Shown here one piece after another: positions 40,436-61,249 of a DNA stretch of 64,000 bases. The DNA is from Isoetes taiwanensis (Eukaryota > Streptophyta > Lycopodiopsida > Isoetales > Isoetaceae). Location: positions 3,722,074 through 3,786,073 of the forward strand of contig JAJEKV010000097.1 in the NCBI GenBank assembly GCA_021234155.1, given 5' to 3'. Position 1 is the first letter of the stretch. Every line of letters begins with the position of its first letter. The notes beneath the pieces are model-generated. The model made no database searches. It was not told the origin of the DNA and saw only the letters and a list, made by a program, of their open reading frames with translations. Made by a program: the position numbers and the translations under genes.

Positions 40436-42145
40436 TATTATGTCTATGGGAGGCCTCGAAGGCCTATTAGATGACAATTTTAAATGTCATTGTAAAACAA
40501 TAGATGAGTTTCTGAGTCCTCATCTAGCTCATCTCTCACTCAAACTGTCATTATGATCAACATTAGGATTATGCATACAAACTTCTCTATACTGTAAAAG
40601 CTCAATCAATACTTCCCTAATATATCCCCATTTAGGGTGAAAAAGGTTGGTAGATGGGAACGGCCGCAATTGCCGCGAGAAGCGAGACTATGTGCCTGTT
40701 GCCAGTTGAAGATAAAAGCCATTCTCTTCTGAGTTGCCCTGCTTTTGAGATAGTCCAGAATCATTTTTTGACCTTAGCATTCCATTCCACGCTCCCACAA
40801 CTTCTCAGAGCACCATCTGTGCATGACTGGCATTATACATACTTGAGGTTCTAGATGAACATCGTCAATTACTGAGTCTTCAGTAGTCATTATCTCTGAT
40901 TGTTTAGTATCATCATTACTGCAAAGGTTTTTCCCTTGAAAACCTTTCGAGGCAGGGGTTTTTTTATCCTAGTAGTAATGATTGTACTAGCCCATTGTAT
41001 GGGTCCCATGACCTATTGGTCTCCGTGGACGTTAAAAAAATCTATTCTATTCTATTCTATTCTATTCATACATGGTCCTCATCCTCTACTTTATCTTCCC
41101 CACATATGTTACAGTATCTTTGATCTCTAGAAATAATATGTCCCCATCTACCCACTTCCACACCTAAATGATGTGAACTAAGCCGAATCTTGCAAATAGC
41201 ATGTCTTTTTTGGATAGAAATATTTCCCCTCAGGTGCCCTGCCATTTCCAACGTGGGGTTAATATTCTGCTTATACAAAATCATTTTGGTCTTGGACTGT
41301 GACCACATCTTCTTATCTACCTTCCTGGATATCCATTGTCTTAAATCAGATTTTACTAAGACCACTTCATCCCATTGTATATCCCATTTATTGAGCCATT
41401 TCTTGACATCTTGAAACAAACCATTCTCCTTGCTGGCTAACAAAGCCCCGCGTGTAATTCTAGTGTCATCCATGAGTAACACCTTCTTAAAATACGTAAT
41501 GCATCTAAGGATCACTTCCCCTTCCAAAGGCATGAAACCACATTCTGCTAAAGTCATAGAGTAAGGTATTTGGGCTTTAACTCCTAATTCCAGTCTCAAA
41601 ATTTTTTTTAAGACCTGCTCAATATCATCCCATAAGCATTGTGGCAAACTTGGTCCCCAAATTTCACATCCATATAAGACTACGCTCTGCACAAGTGACT
41701 GAAAGAGTCTCACCTTCAGATTCCATGACCAAAGGAGTGTTCTCCTACACATGTTCTGCAATGCATATAAAGCCCTTTGTCCACCATCAATTCGTTGTGT
41801 GATGCATGCATTCCGTCTACGATTCCTGCTAAATACAAGGCCCAAATATTTGTATGAATCACATATACTTACCACACTCCCCGTATATCTGAAAATGGGT
41901 TCTTGTTGAAGCGCTCCTACAGTCATAATGCTTGTTTTTTCGAGGTTCACCTGCATACAGCCAACCCTTCCAAGTGTTTTTGCATATGATCCTTAGAGCG
42001 TGCAAAAAGGACTACATCATCTGCATATAAACAGTCCAAACAATGTGGGGGGTAACGGACGTCCCTGTTTGACCCGAAGATTACTTTCAACATGGTCTTG
42101 GATATCCAATGAAAATGATAAAGATAATTGCACAAGCATTTAGAA
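40436..42145 (-). mobile_element. 5'-truncated LINE with insertion and internal deletion
   Basis: Hairpin AGGCCT-CGA-AGGCCT at 40451-40465, then the LINE C-terminal region to 40654, an inserted plus-strand LINE end (40655-41067), and ORF2 again from EDEDHV (41066) through CGEDKV, MRLSS-type IRLSSHHLGVEVGRWGHII, LYGCEIWGPSLPQCL, YKYLGLVFSRN, VNLEKTSIMTVG to CLYADDVVLFARS near 42030. Between PPHCL and YADD about 40 codons are deleted. Upstream it stops near 42145 at the (CACTT)n tail of the next LINE. Closely related to the copy at 49447-50745. Confidence 0.82.
40655..41067 (+). mobile_element. 5'-truncated plus-strand LINE 3' end, (TTCTA)n tail
   Basis: Codes for a C-terminal scrap (EDKSHSLLSCPAFEIVQNHF, near 40720), then a 3' UTR with GACC/GGTC (41010-41013, 41018-41021), outer GTCC/GGAC and (TTCTA)n at 41038-41067. 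Belongs with the GC-rich LINE by its hairpin. Comparison with the intact relative at 49660-49740 shows that about 80 bp of the host LINE is missing at the insertion point. Confidence 0.75.
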
Positions 42146-44361
42146 GTGAAGTGAAGTGAATTGTATTATTTCATCTTGTCAGACCATCAGGTCTATAAGA
42201 TAGATTACATCCAGTAAAAACTTATCCAAAACAAAAAATCTTGTCATCTGGCAAGCACTCATCATCGAGTAGATTCAATAATATGTTTAATTGATATATC
42301 CCTCAACTCCAACATATCAATCAGAAAGCTACCCACCGTCGAGGTTGCAAATTGAATATGGCAAAACCAAACCTATCCTGCAGAGCTTGATATGCTGGGC
42401 AGCGTATTATTGCATGCTCTTCGTCATCTATTTCGTCTGACCCACATGCCCGGCATGTTCGATACTCTCTCTGGATGTTGTACCATCTGCCAACTTCTAT
42501 ACTTAAATGGTGCGACTCAAATGCATCCTGCAGATAGCATGTCGTTTTTTTACGGAGATGTTCTCATTTAAATAGTTAACTGCCTGGTGCGTTGGATTCA
42601 TGTTTTTCCTATATTGCCGCATCTTAATACCAGGGGTGTGCAAGATTCTTCCTTGGATGGTCTCTTTTATCCAGTCACAGAACCAGTCCTTATTGCGTGC
42701 CAAGTCTTGGATGTGAATACCCTATTTTCTTAACCAAGTCGTTCCATCTGCATACCAACCTTTCTCTATTGTCGCATTCAGTGCCAGTCTCGGATAGCTA
42801 TCTTCTTCTAATCCTCCTAGCCTGCTAAGGTATGTTAGAAAACAACATAGTGCTTCACACTCTAACTGCATCATATCACATTCTGCCAAGATCATGTCAT
42901 ATGGCGTCTTGCATTTTAACCCCAAGCTCAGTGTGTAAAAAATTCTTTTGTAGCCTTTCTATATTTTGCCAGAGTTCTAGTGATAACCCAGGACCCCAGA
43001 CCTCACAGCCATATAGCACCACCGTCTGTACTAGTATCTTGAACATCATCCTTTTTAGATGGAAATTCCAAATATACCTTTAGGCATTTTTTCTGCATAG
43101 CAAATTGTGCCTTTAATCTCCCGTTGACTCTTTGTTCGACTGTTTGATTTCCATCTGAAGTGCTTGTCCACAATGAGGCCTAGATATTTACAGGAGCTAC
43201 TAATCTCAACTTCTTCCCCTTTGTAAGAGAAAGCATAATTCTTATCCAGATTGGTTTCAGACAACACTATCTTGGTCTTCTCCAAATTGACTTTCATTTC
43301 TGTTGCATCACAAAAGGCCGCTAATGTGTCCAAGTGTCTCTGCATCCCCTCTTTGCTTCTTGACAACAATACAATGCCATCTGCATATAATAATAAGCGG
43401 ATCACAAACCCTGCAAGTAACACCCCATCTCCTCCTTATGTGCATATCCATTGCTCTAAGTCATCTATAAAGATGCCAAATAGCGGAGGCGACAGAGGGC
43501 ACCCTTGCTTAACACTAGCATTGCTCTCCACCTGCACCTCACTTTGATCAAATGGGAAAGATAACTTTATTAAAACCTTCTCATACAGCAATTTTACTGC
43601 ATCCCTTAGCTGCTCAGGCACATTAATTCTTTCCAGACTTTCCCATGAGTTACACAAGGCCCCCAAAAAATAATCATTACCAGTTTTTCACAATAGTTTT
43701 TACATGAAACCACTAAAATAAAGTGATATTACTAAGTGGGTTAATGTGTTGAATAACCGCTGCCAGTTATATAGCATGGTTCCTAGTTATGGTTTATTAT
43801 TCTAGTTTGTTACCACTGTTCACCCTCATGGTTCTTTATGGTGGTTTATTTGTTTAGTTGATAATAGTGCTTTATTACTATGTTTTGGATGTGCCGTAGA
43901 ATTACTATTATAGACCATAAACCAGTAACAAAATTTGTTTTGATTGAATATGCAATCTAGTTACATTGTCATAGAAATCAATGTTCTTCCATGCATTGAA
44001 GTGTGCCAATTTTTTATAAAAATTATAGGTTAAATGGTAATGGTTTTGCCACGAAGATAGCAAGGGCTTGCATGCTTTGGACAATATACTTATATTGGTT
44101 TACCAAATATAAGAAGGCATACTCAACTTGAAAATCATTGCCAATATGAATACATAATTATTATGAGTTTCTCCATAAAACATTCAATGTTTTGTGATAT
44201 GGAATTGAGGTTGATTTCTATAACAAATTAAGAAATTCTCACACTACTAAAAGGCATAATCTATATGCAGTATATTCAGTATATTAAGCATATTGATGCA
44301 AGCTTTTATATCAAACCTTCAAATGTTTTTTTATCTAAGCATTAATGATAGATTTATTAAA

Positions 44362-44440
44362 ATCACGGTGCCCAGGGATTTGAACCCTGATATTTCCATT
44401 TTTCCACAAACATAATGACTAGTCACTCTTAACCCTTATT
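44362..44440 (-). other. Degenerate tRNA or tRNA-derived SINE
   Basis: On the minus strand GGTTAAGAGTGACTAG is followed 40 bp later by CAGGGTTCAAATCCCTG, a perfect T-arm, then GGCACC as an acceptor end. This resembles a tRNA with damaged anticodon arm, or the head of a SINE. It lies inside the TIR element. Confidence 0.4.
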
Positions 44441-45725
44441 AGTTTTGGGTAGCGTAAGGAAACACTTTGTGAAGTATTTTAAATAAGGAAATTACCCACT
44501 ACCTATTTTCAACTAATTGCTAAATAAGGGCAGCTGCTAGAAGAGATTAGCAAAACCATTCAAGGATTGAAAATAACCGCATCAATAGCCCATTAACTTT
44601 GGCTCCCTTACACTAGGAATTATGATTTATACCTCCAATATTTTTTCTCGTGCGAACTTTCGTGATAATAACCATGCAACCACTTAAGTTTCCATAGTTC
44701 ATTCCCTGCCACAATATTGACTTCGTTAATTCAACAAGGAAAGAACGGTAAACTAAGTTAGCCAGACTATACCCTGGTCCTTCCAGACCACACCGCTATA
44801 ATGATTATCCAGGTTGTTCATCACATATAGACCCATAGAATACAGCATTCTAGAGCATTTCGCTAAGAACAACTTCTAGAATGTTATTAAGCAAGAATTG
44901 GCAAAGGATATAGCTACAATGTTATTAAGCAAAAATTGGCAAAGGATATAGCAAATTGTCTTTCAAAGATTTCTCTCCAGACAAACAATAGTGGAACAAG
45001 GCATTTGGCAAAGGATATAGCAAAGTGTCTTTCAAAGATTCCTCTCTAGACAAACAATAGTGAAACAAGGCATTTGGCTGTGGCAAGTTTCTGACACCAA
45101 ATTAACAATGTCTTTCAAGAGAACAGAGACACAGATGCTTAGTAAATAAAGTTGGACATACATTTCAACCCCTGCACGCAAAACAGAGAGCTAAAAGTAT
45201 CAAATGGAAAGGGTGCAGATACCTTGGGATGTGCCAAAAATGCTGCAGACCATAACTGTGTGTTCGCAGATGTTGACGTTAAAATTACAGATGAGCAAGT
45301 TCCAGCTATTCGCCATAACTTCTGTGCAAGGAGCAGATCATGCAAATAAAACGGTTATTTGGGAGCAAAAGGAGATATGTAAAAATGTAATAGTGTAGAA
45401 GGATGCTTATCTGTCATCGCCAGCATCGTGTTGGAACCTGGAATTTGCAAAGAAAATTTAAGTCAGAGAAAAATCAAGGCAGCAAAAGCTTACATGTATA
45501 GCTCACGGTTTATGCCATAGCCGAGATCAGAGAGCAGAGTCTTAAATAAAGAAGGTGGGTTTCCGGAAAAAAAAGTTCCAAATCATCAAGGATTCACAGA
45601 TCAGAGCATTTTCCCACATTTAAATAGAACAGAGCAATGAATCGGCCAGTATTAAACCCAAAAGAAAAGAAAGGAAAGACGAGCATGCCTTGGATTTGCC
45701 GGAAGACTCTGATATCACCGCAAAG

Positions 45726-45815
45726 AGATTGCCGCATGCTGAGCGCCTCGTCTGCCATTGCCGCATGTTGAGCCCCTCATCTGCCATTGCCGCATGCTGA
45801 GCCCCTCATCTGCCA
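45726..45815. repeat. 30-bp tandem repeat, three copies
   Basis: Units of the type TTGCCGCATGCTGAGCCCCT followed by CATCTGCCA recur three times with few changes. They lie just downstream (minus strand) of a possible exon at 45939-45998. Confidence 0.8.
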
Positions 45816-45938
45816 TTGCCAGCGCAAGCGCTTCACTGAATCATTCCATCCCAGCAAGTTCCTATATTTCAAACAAAGCAGTTCCGTTAGTCAATCTGAA
45901 GGAAAAATCAAAAGGAATTGGAAGGAGGAACAAAATAC

Positions 45939-45998
45939 TTGCCTAGAGTATGCCAGATGATGAGCGCCATAGCCATAAGAAGGCCGTCGTTGCGCCAT
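45939..45998 (-). other. Candidate first exon captured in the TIR element
   Basis: Minus-strand ATG at 45998 opens a 20-codon stretch (MAQRRPSYGYGAHHLAYSRQ) ending at a plausible donor, CAA|GTATTTTG. About 70 bp further on, TTTGAAATATAG|GAACTTGC is a plausible acceptor and another acceptor-like site lies near 45435. The protein family is not recognised and the following exon soon meets a stop in the obvious phase, so this may be a decayed gene fragment carried by the transposon. Confidence 0.3.
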
Positions 45999-46019
45999 AG
46001 AAGAGGAAAAATAAACGTT

Positions 46020-48130
46020 TAAACCCTTTGTTCAACGCTTCATTTTTGCCGTTATTTGCGTTTCATATTCATTCTTTATAAAACTTTTAGGATATATAGG
46101 ATTGCCTATATCAAAACGCTTCATTTGCAGACAAAAAATGCTCTTGCCCACTTTTTCAGGATTCCTCGCGATGTATTGCAGGAAAGTTTAGGCTGGAAAA
46201 AATAGTAGATATGTTGATTCCTAAGTTGTAGGAAATTTTCCTATGACATGTAAAATATTTCCCGAACCGTAAAGGCAGGTTAGATGCAATCCAACTTATC
46301 CAAGCCACAGAGCCAACCACGACGCGCCACATGGCAATGTTTCTTTTAAAGAATGTTGCCTAAAATTTTTGAACGCGCACAAAACTTGGCTCTCTATTTT
46401 TACTCGACAGATCGAAGTTTTTACTTGCGATTCTGTAGTTTCTACCCCCCGATTCTACTGTTTTACTTGCAATTCTGATGTTTCTACCCGCCTGGATTGC
46501 ATCTAACCTGCCTTCACGTTATGCCAAAGACCTTCTGCTTGCATTTCTGGGCTGTCAAGAGTAAATGATATCTCATGAGGAATCCGAAATGAAAAAAGGG
46601 CAAGAGACTTTTACGTCAACATTTTTTGTCCCCTTCAATTTTCCTATAACGTCAAAAAGTTGGATGGGCCCACATCCATCTACTTTTTTTTATACATGTG
46701 AATTTAGAGAATTTGTTGGACGCATGGGCTTAACCTCGGTATTTCCCGAACCAAGTTTGCCGCTATTTTCGTTTCATATTCATTCCTTACAAAATTTCTA
46801 GGATATAGGCAAGTTATATGGGCAAGTTAATGGGATGTTTCTATCTTTTATTGTGGGCCATTGATGGGGAGAATATTCCCTATCAAAGGCCTCGAATTCT
46901 TAATGTCTCAACCCCAAATAAACTTTCAATGGTACAAATTGACATTAACAAAACACAATGATTCCAACGCACGATATTTACATCACATAAATTACAAGAC
47001 AATGGTTAGATAATCACTCTAAAAACAGAAAGACTATAATAGTACATTACATCTTTTCACAACCATCAAATGGCCTATACACAATGTTTGGCTACACTCG
47101 TTCAATGAGAGATAAAGTGTCAGGGCGACAATCCAATGAATAAGCTCTGCGAATTCTGGGAAAACCTGTAAAGGCCTCTGGGATCCCAAGGAAGACCAGT
47201 TAGATGTAACAATTGTTCTCAAGGGAAGCCTAGACTTTGGCTTTGAATCTAGCATCTTCGTTTTGCCTTCTACTAGATTGCAATATTTGTAGAATTCCTT
47301 CTTACTCTATGCACAGATGTTGATGGAATCAGATGAAGATTGCTGATTGGAAAGAACGGTGCATCCTAAATCCCAACTTCCACAATCACACTTGCCTCAT
47401 GCTCTCCATCTTGGTAGCAGAGACGCAGGCCCACACAATCCAAATGCAGGACATCGATGTCCATGTTCGCCTTTCCGGAATAAAATTTAGCATGAGGAAT
47501 AACACTCTGGATAAAATTTAGAAGAAGCAAATAGTATCTCCACTGCCATGGGGGACTAGACTAGTACTAAATAAGTGAAGTTGCGAACTATATCAATTAA
47601 GCTTCTATTGTAAAAGAATGTTCATAGTCTAAATAAGGAGGATCAGGTGTTGGATTTCATGACAAATGCGTTTTACGGGTTTACAACCTTAAATCCATGA
47701 GGTAGATATAGATGGTAAGTCTTGTGACAGCATCCAATATAAGAGTCTTGTAGAACATTTGCTTTAGTTGTTAACATTATTTATGTCATTGCAACAAATG
47801 ATCAAAAATTAAAAAATTTGGGTTATTTATATAAGGATTGTTTTTTTGTTTTTTCTGCTTGCAGGGATACATACATGTTGATTTATTATTATTATGAAAT
47901 GCGATATATGAGTAATTTATAAATCTGAATTACTAGGTATTCTTTCACCCGCCAATCATGTTGTTGCTCTGGGTTGGTGTACTTTAGCAGGGTATCTATC
48001 ATCTCAGTTTTATAAGGCATTCAAGGGCACTGACAAGACAAGGAATAGACTTCTTATTTCCAGCTAAATCATTAGTGGTTGCAAGGACTATATTGTCATC
48101 CATGGTTCTTAAACATACTGTATTGATCTT
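46020..48130. other. Transposon interior, no gene recognised
   Basis: AT-rich sequence with TTTCGTTTCATATTCATTC repeated near 46060 and 46770. No transposase motif, no long coding frame with family resemblance. Confidence 0.45.
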
Positions 48131-48976
48131 CAATCATCCCATTATTCATTTAGAGATCTTAAGATAGCTTTTCTAGTTTTAAAAAACCACTACTAATTTT
48201 AGTTTGTATTGAAATGATCTCATAAGCTACAACTAGTTTTAGCAAACCACTATCTTATTTAGTAACTGATATCAATAACCATGTTGTAAACCACTATCAT
48301 TTTGATAAACCACTATAGCATGTGGTTTTCTGCTATCAAATAAATTCTTGTATAAAAAACCACGTCTATCATGGTTTTTAGATTATTTGATACTATTTTT
48401 ATATGGTAGTTTATTTTTGGGAGCCTTGTGTTACCCCCATGCACCATGTCAAATGCCTTAGTGAAATCTACAAAGCCTGCAAACAATGGTTTCCTTGTTC
48501 CCTTTACTGTATTTATCATGGGCCGAAATGTCACCAAGCGATCAGTAGTATATTTTTGTGGTCTAAAACCAGCGTTAGCATGCACATCATGCATTTCAGC
48601 CCATGCACTAATTTTGCTCTCAATATTATTGGCAAACAGCTTTGCAAAAAGATTGCTAACCATAATCATGCGATAATTGTTCGGGTCGTGCTCATTTCTA
48701 GCCTTATGAATAGGAACAACTCTATTAATTCGCCATTCTGTCAGAAAGCCCTCTTGCATTGCATCATTGAACATTTGGGTTATTATATGTGCCACACCTC
48801 CCCCAGCCCATTTGAGCATTTCAGCCACCAAGCCAAGTGTATCTGCTGCTTTCCCATTTGCCAGTTTACTCACATACATCTTCAGTTGTGAATTGAAAGT
48901 GAGTTTTGAGCATTTGTTGGGTTTCTAATATGCCATCAATGTGGTAGAGTTTTTTAACCTGTGCCACAAGATCTTC

Positions 48977-48978
<2 letters not shown>

Positions 48979-49006
<28 letters not shown>
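48979..49006. repeat. (GA)13 joint between LINE copies
   Basis: Short GA run followed by AAAATGAAATGAAATG, the inverted (ATTTC)n tail of the LINE at 49007. Confidence 0.9.
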
Positions 49007-50745
<1,739 letters not shown>

Positions 50746-50793
50746 GGGAGGGGGGGAGGGAGGGAGGGAGGGAGGGAGGGAGGGAGGGAGGGA
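50746..50793. repeat. (GGGA)12 array
   Basis: Tetranucleotide array against the truncated 5' side of the LINE at 49447-50745, at the codons for PLSPTLF. No LINE tail follows it on the right. Confidence 0.9.
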
Positions 50794-52019
50794 CAATGCT
50801 TTGACGAGAGATAAAATGAGAGATAACGAGAGATGGGAGATGACGAGAGATAGGGGGAGAGATAAATTTTTTACTCTCCCCCTGAGAGATGAATAGCCTC
50901 TAACAACAGTTAAGGGCATTTCCATTAGTTTTTCTTATTGTTAGCGACTTTAAGCAAAAAAAAAAAAAAAAATTCAGTCATTCAAAAACTTTTCTTGCGT
51001 TGTACTCTTTCTAAGCAGGAGGTTTGCGCTACGGCAGGGGTCTGCGGCAACTGATCGGAAGGGAATAGGGCTTGAATCGGATCGAACACGGTTTGAAAAG
51101 GTTTGAACTTGAATAGAGCTTTAGATTAGAAATCCACTTGAATACGGCTGTAAACAGGGCTTTGCATCAGGAACACCTTCTAGATCGAGTTGAAATCGGC
51201 TTTAGATTAAAAATCCACTTGAATACGGCTTCTGAATCTTATTCGTCTGCAAATTTGGCTGGAAACATGACCAATCGAATCGAACAAGATTTGGAAGGGA
51301 TTGAATGCACCAGGGGTGTGAATCTGAACATGGTTTTAAACCAAAAATCTGCTTGAATCCGCTACGAACTTGAAAGATACTACAAATCTGTACTGGCATG
51401 AACTTGGAAGATCTGTGTCCACAAACATCTGAATGGGCATCTAAACTATTTTGACTCGGCATCTATGGTGTACAACAAAAGCCAAGATATATGTAGGTTA
51501 GAAATTTATCTTGATTTGTCTGATATCTGCAAAATAAAATCGCATATTGCACATGCAAGTCCATTATCTCATGAATAGGTCATGAATAATTAGAAAATAT
51601 CAGAATAATCGAAGAAGAATAAATGGAAAAGGGTTTCAGAATAGCTCCTGAATTATTCAAAGAAGAAATCAATCGGAAGCTCCGAGCTACTTTGCAACCG
51701 ATCCACTACAAATGCTATCGATTTGTACCGCATTTATGCCACAATAACTATAAGAACAGGGCAAACAGGGGCCTGATAGGGCAGACAGGGGTTTGATAGG
51801 TCTGAACCTCCAGATCTGAAATCCTATGGAACTGCATCTAAAAGAATGGCTGGAAAAGATGGCTTATCTACTACGAATCTTGGTCGATCTACTTGTATGG
51901 CCTTCTGCCATAGTTGTGTCTCAAGAACAGGGTATCAGGATCTCAAGAACTAGGCATTCGGAAAAAAAAAATCCGACATCTACTTTTATTTTTTAGTCTA
52001 TCTTTTATTTTTGCTTTGT
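50794..52019. repeat. Non-coding; GAGATA-rich start and an internal repeat
   Basis: 50800-50905 is rich in GAGAGATA / TATCTCTC words. A 31-bp stretch CTTTAGATTAGAAATCCACT... occurs at about 51119 and 51191. No gene recognised. Confidence 0.5.
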
Positions 52020-52141
52020 AACAGCATTGTTAAGCCACGAGAGATTGTTATCTCTCGGCATCTCTCATGTTATACGGTATAAAAATTATCTCTCGCCGTA
52101 TATCACGAGAGATAAAAAAATTTGGCGCATGTGGCCGGCGC
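52020..52141. repeat. GAGAGATA palindromic repeat, copy A
   Basis: Contains hairpins such as CGAGAGATTGTTATCTCTCG (52039-52058) and ends GGCGCATGTGGCCGGCGC next to a GA run. Its sibling is at 52900-53046. Confidence 0.7.
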
Positions 52142-52197
52142 AAGAGAGAGAGAAATGAAATGAAATGAAATTTTATCGTTACATCTGTGAATGACAT
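52142..52197 (-). mobile_element. Tail-only LINE insertion
   Basis: GA run, (ATTTC)3 tail and only about 25 bp of LINE 3' end (AGATGTAACGATAAA on the minus strand); the hairpin itself is truncated. It sits exactly after the GAGAGATA repeat. Confidence 0.6.
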
Positions 52198-52899
52198 GAT
52201 TTCTTAGCAAGATAGCAAGATTTGTAGAAAAGCGAAGGTTTAATTCGTGTTCCTCTCTGTTGCTCTATTCTAGCAGAATAAAAATATGATGTAAATGCAA
52301 ATAACAGACCACCCGTTTCTTGTCCTCTGTTGGGATACATTATATCTGCAGGAACAACCTAAGATAACTAGGAACATGCCAAAGGAGAAATCAAAATTGC
52401 ACAAACAGAGGATGCCTTCAAGCAGAGGTTTTTCCTTTGCAAACAATCCATAGACAAATAGCAGTTCTATGATTCCTTTGCACGAGTTAGACCCATTTTG
52501 ACTTTTTACCCAGACCAAAGCCTTGCTTCTGACCACAAGATCTTTAAGAAATACAACAATCAGCTTTGTAGCAACAGAGAAACCAGTATAGTTTTTCAGA
52601 AGTCCTTTCCAGCCAATAATTGATCACAATCTCGGGACATGTACAGAATTTTGCGAGAATCATCTTCAAAAATGAAAATAGCCATTATAAGAAAAGAAAC
52701 TTTTTTCATTTCAATCCCAACTAAAATCCCATCCAGGCTCTTCATTATCAGCTATTCAGCTCTCAAGCTTTTAAGCTTCAATGTCGTAACCAAGGGGATC
52801 TGTTGGTACTGCCATAAGCAAGGAGTAAGGAAGAAAAAACGGGATCCCGAAAAATTGTGTGCAAATAAAATTTGGCATGTATTTCTTTTCTTTCCCTTA
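52198..52899. other. Non-coding; nothing recognised
   Basis: AT-rich sequence between two copies of the GAGAGATA repeat, without a coding pattern I trust. Confidence 0.45.
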
Positions 52900-60255
<7,356 letters not shown>

Positions 60256-60345
60256 GGGAGGGAGGGAGGGAGGGAGGGAGGGAGACAGAGAGATGAAATG
60301 AAATGAAATGATATGTTTATTCCTAGGATGGGTCCTATGATAGGC
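60256..60345 (-). mobile_element. (GGGA)7 array and LINE-like 3' end of another type
   Basis: (GGGA)n at 60256-60283, then GACAGAGAG and ATGAAATGAAATGAAATG, the inverted (ATTTC)n tail. The following hairpin is TAGGACCC/ATCCTA-like (about 60323-60340), different from the AGACC type. No ORF2 could be recognised upstream, so the body is unknown. Confidence 0.55.
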
Positions 60346-61249
60346 ATATACTGGCCGAGTGAAGTGGTGTTCTCATTGAGCTTTGTAAAACATTGAGTAC
60401 AAATGGATCCCTCACTAGGGGTAGATAAATCTGGAAATATGAACTTTAAATGCTCTGAAACTAGACAATCATCGAGAGCATGATGATACTAAAAAATACA
60501 ACATAAAAGATGGTTTGTTTTATCCGCCACTTGGTCGATGCAAAGGTGAGAAGACCTAGTGACTGCTTCTCATCGGGAAGAAGAACCACGCATTCTTAGG
60601 TGTTTGAGGAAAAACCCAAGCAAATAGTTGAAGCACGACCCCATGCACTCTGGCAACCACAAGACCTTAAAAAATCCTGCAGAGTCAAGGCTGAAAGAAA
60701 AATAACCCGTCAATGAGTTAGATGCCATAGGCAAGAAGACTCGGAGGCTCCAGGGCCATGCCGAGAAAGAAACAACAGCCGACCAATCGGGAACCGTTCG
60801 CGAAAAATGACCCTCGGGGGAAAAACAACCGATTAGTGCTGCCTCGGAGGCTACATTGCCACGCCGAGAGAAAATGAAAAAGAGTTATGCCTCAGAAGCT
60901 ATAGTGCCATGCCGAGAAAGAGTTAACTAATAAGTATGCCTCAGAGGCTACAAAGCCACGCTGAGGAAATAAAGAATGCAAATTTAAAGGACATAGAAAA
61001 GAAAAGGAAATAACGAACATGATCAAATGCAAATAACCATCAAGGGAGGGAGGGTGAGGGAAACTGATAGGATAGAGAAGAAGGAGAAATCTAGCTCAAG
61101 AGAATGCCGATGATAGAACAATGAAGAGAAGTTGAATAAATAGGAGGAGTGACAAAGGGACGTCCCCATCCAAGGAATGTCGGTTCTATTGCTGTCGCAA
61201 TAGAACTGTGGCAGTCCTATGGGTCCTATGATAGGCATATACTGGCCGA
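60329..61249. repeat. 30-bp perfect direct repeats 890 bp apart
   Basis: 60329-60358 and 61220-61249 are identical (TGGGTCCTATGATAGGCATA and on to CTGGCCGA). The interval holds four degenerate copies of GCCTCGGAGGCTAC...GCCACGCCGAG (60740-60970). It may be two related 3' ends, or a long target duplication around an insertion. Confidence 0.7.

Larger units (their letters stand above)
43653..48430. mobile_element. 4.8-kb TIR transposon, TTA target duplication
   Basis: Ends CACAAGGCCCCCAAAAAATA (43653) and, inverted, CACAAGGCTCCCAAAAATAA (from 48430), flanked by TTA at 43650-43652 and 48431-48433. Both ends carry clusters of AACCACTAT-type units in both orientations (43680-43930; 48170-48400). 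A 3-bp duplication with terminal CAC and subterminal repeats suits CACTA/EnSpm elements; TTA would also suit PIF/Harbinger, so the class stays open. I found no transposase; the interior looks like acquired host DNA. Non-autonomous by inspection. Confidence 0.75.
42146..48978 (-). mobile_element. LINE interrupted by a 4.8-kb TIR element
   Basis: Minus-strand LINE. The 3' end has a (CACTT)n tail (42150-42165) and an extended hairpin (outer 42173-42177/42197-42201, inner AGACC/GGTCT 42181-42185/42190-42194). Coding remains: CKTPYDMILAECDM, YKGEEVEISSSCKYLGLIVD, LYADGIVLLSRS (second Asp of YADD replaced by Gly), GCPLSPPLFGIFIDDLE up to 43649; then after the inserted element AFDMVHGG (48440), NAGFRPQKYTTDRLV, NRVVPIHKARN, LANGKAADTLGL and KKLYHIDG. 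The two halves abut in frame once the insert and one TTA are discounted. Truncated upstream at 48979 by (GA)n. Confidence 0.85.

Noticed and set aside
44362-44440. Functional tRNA gene
   Set aside because: The T-arm is perfect but the anticodon arm cannot be folded convincingly; kept only as a relic.
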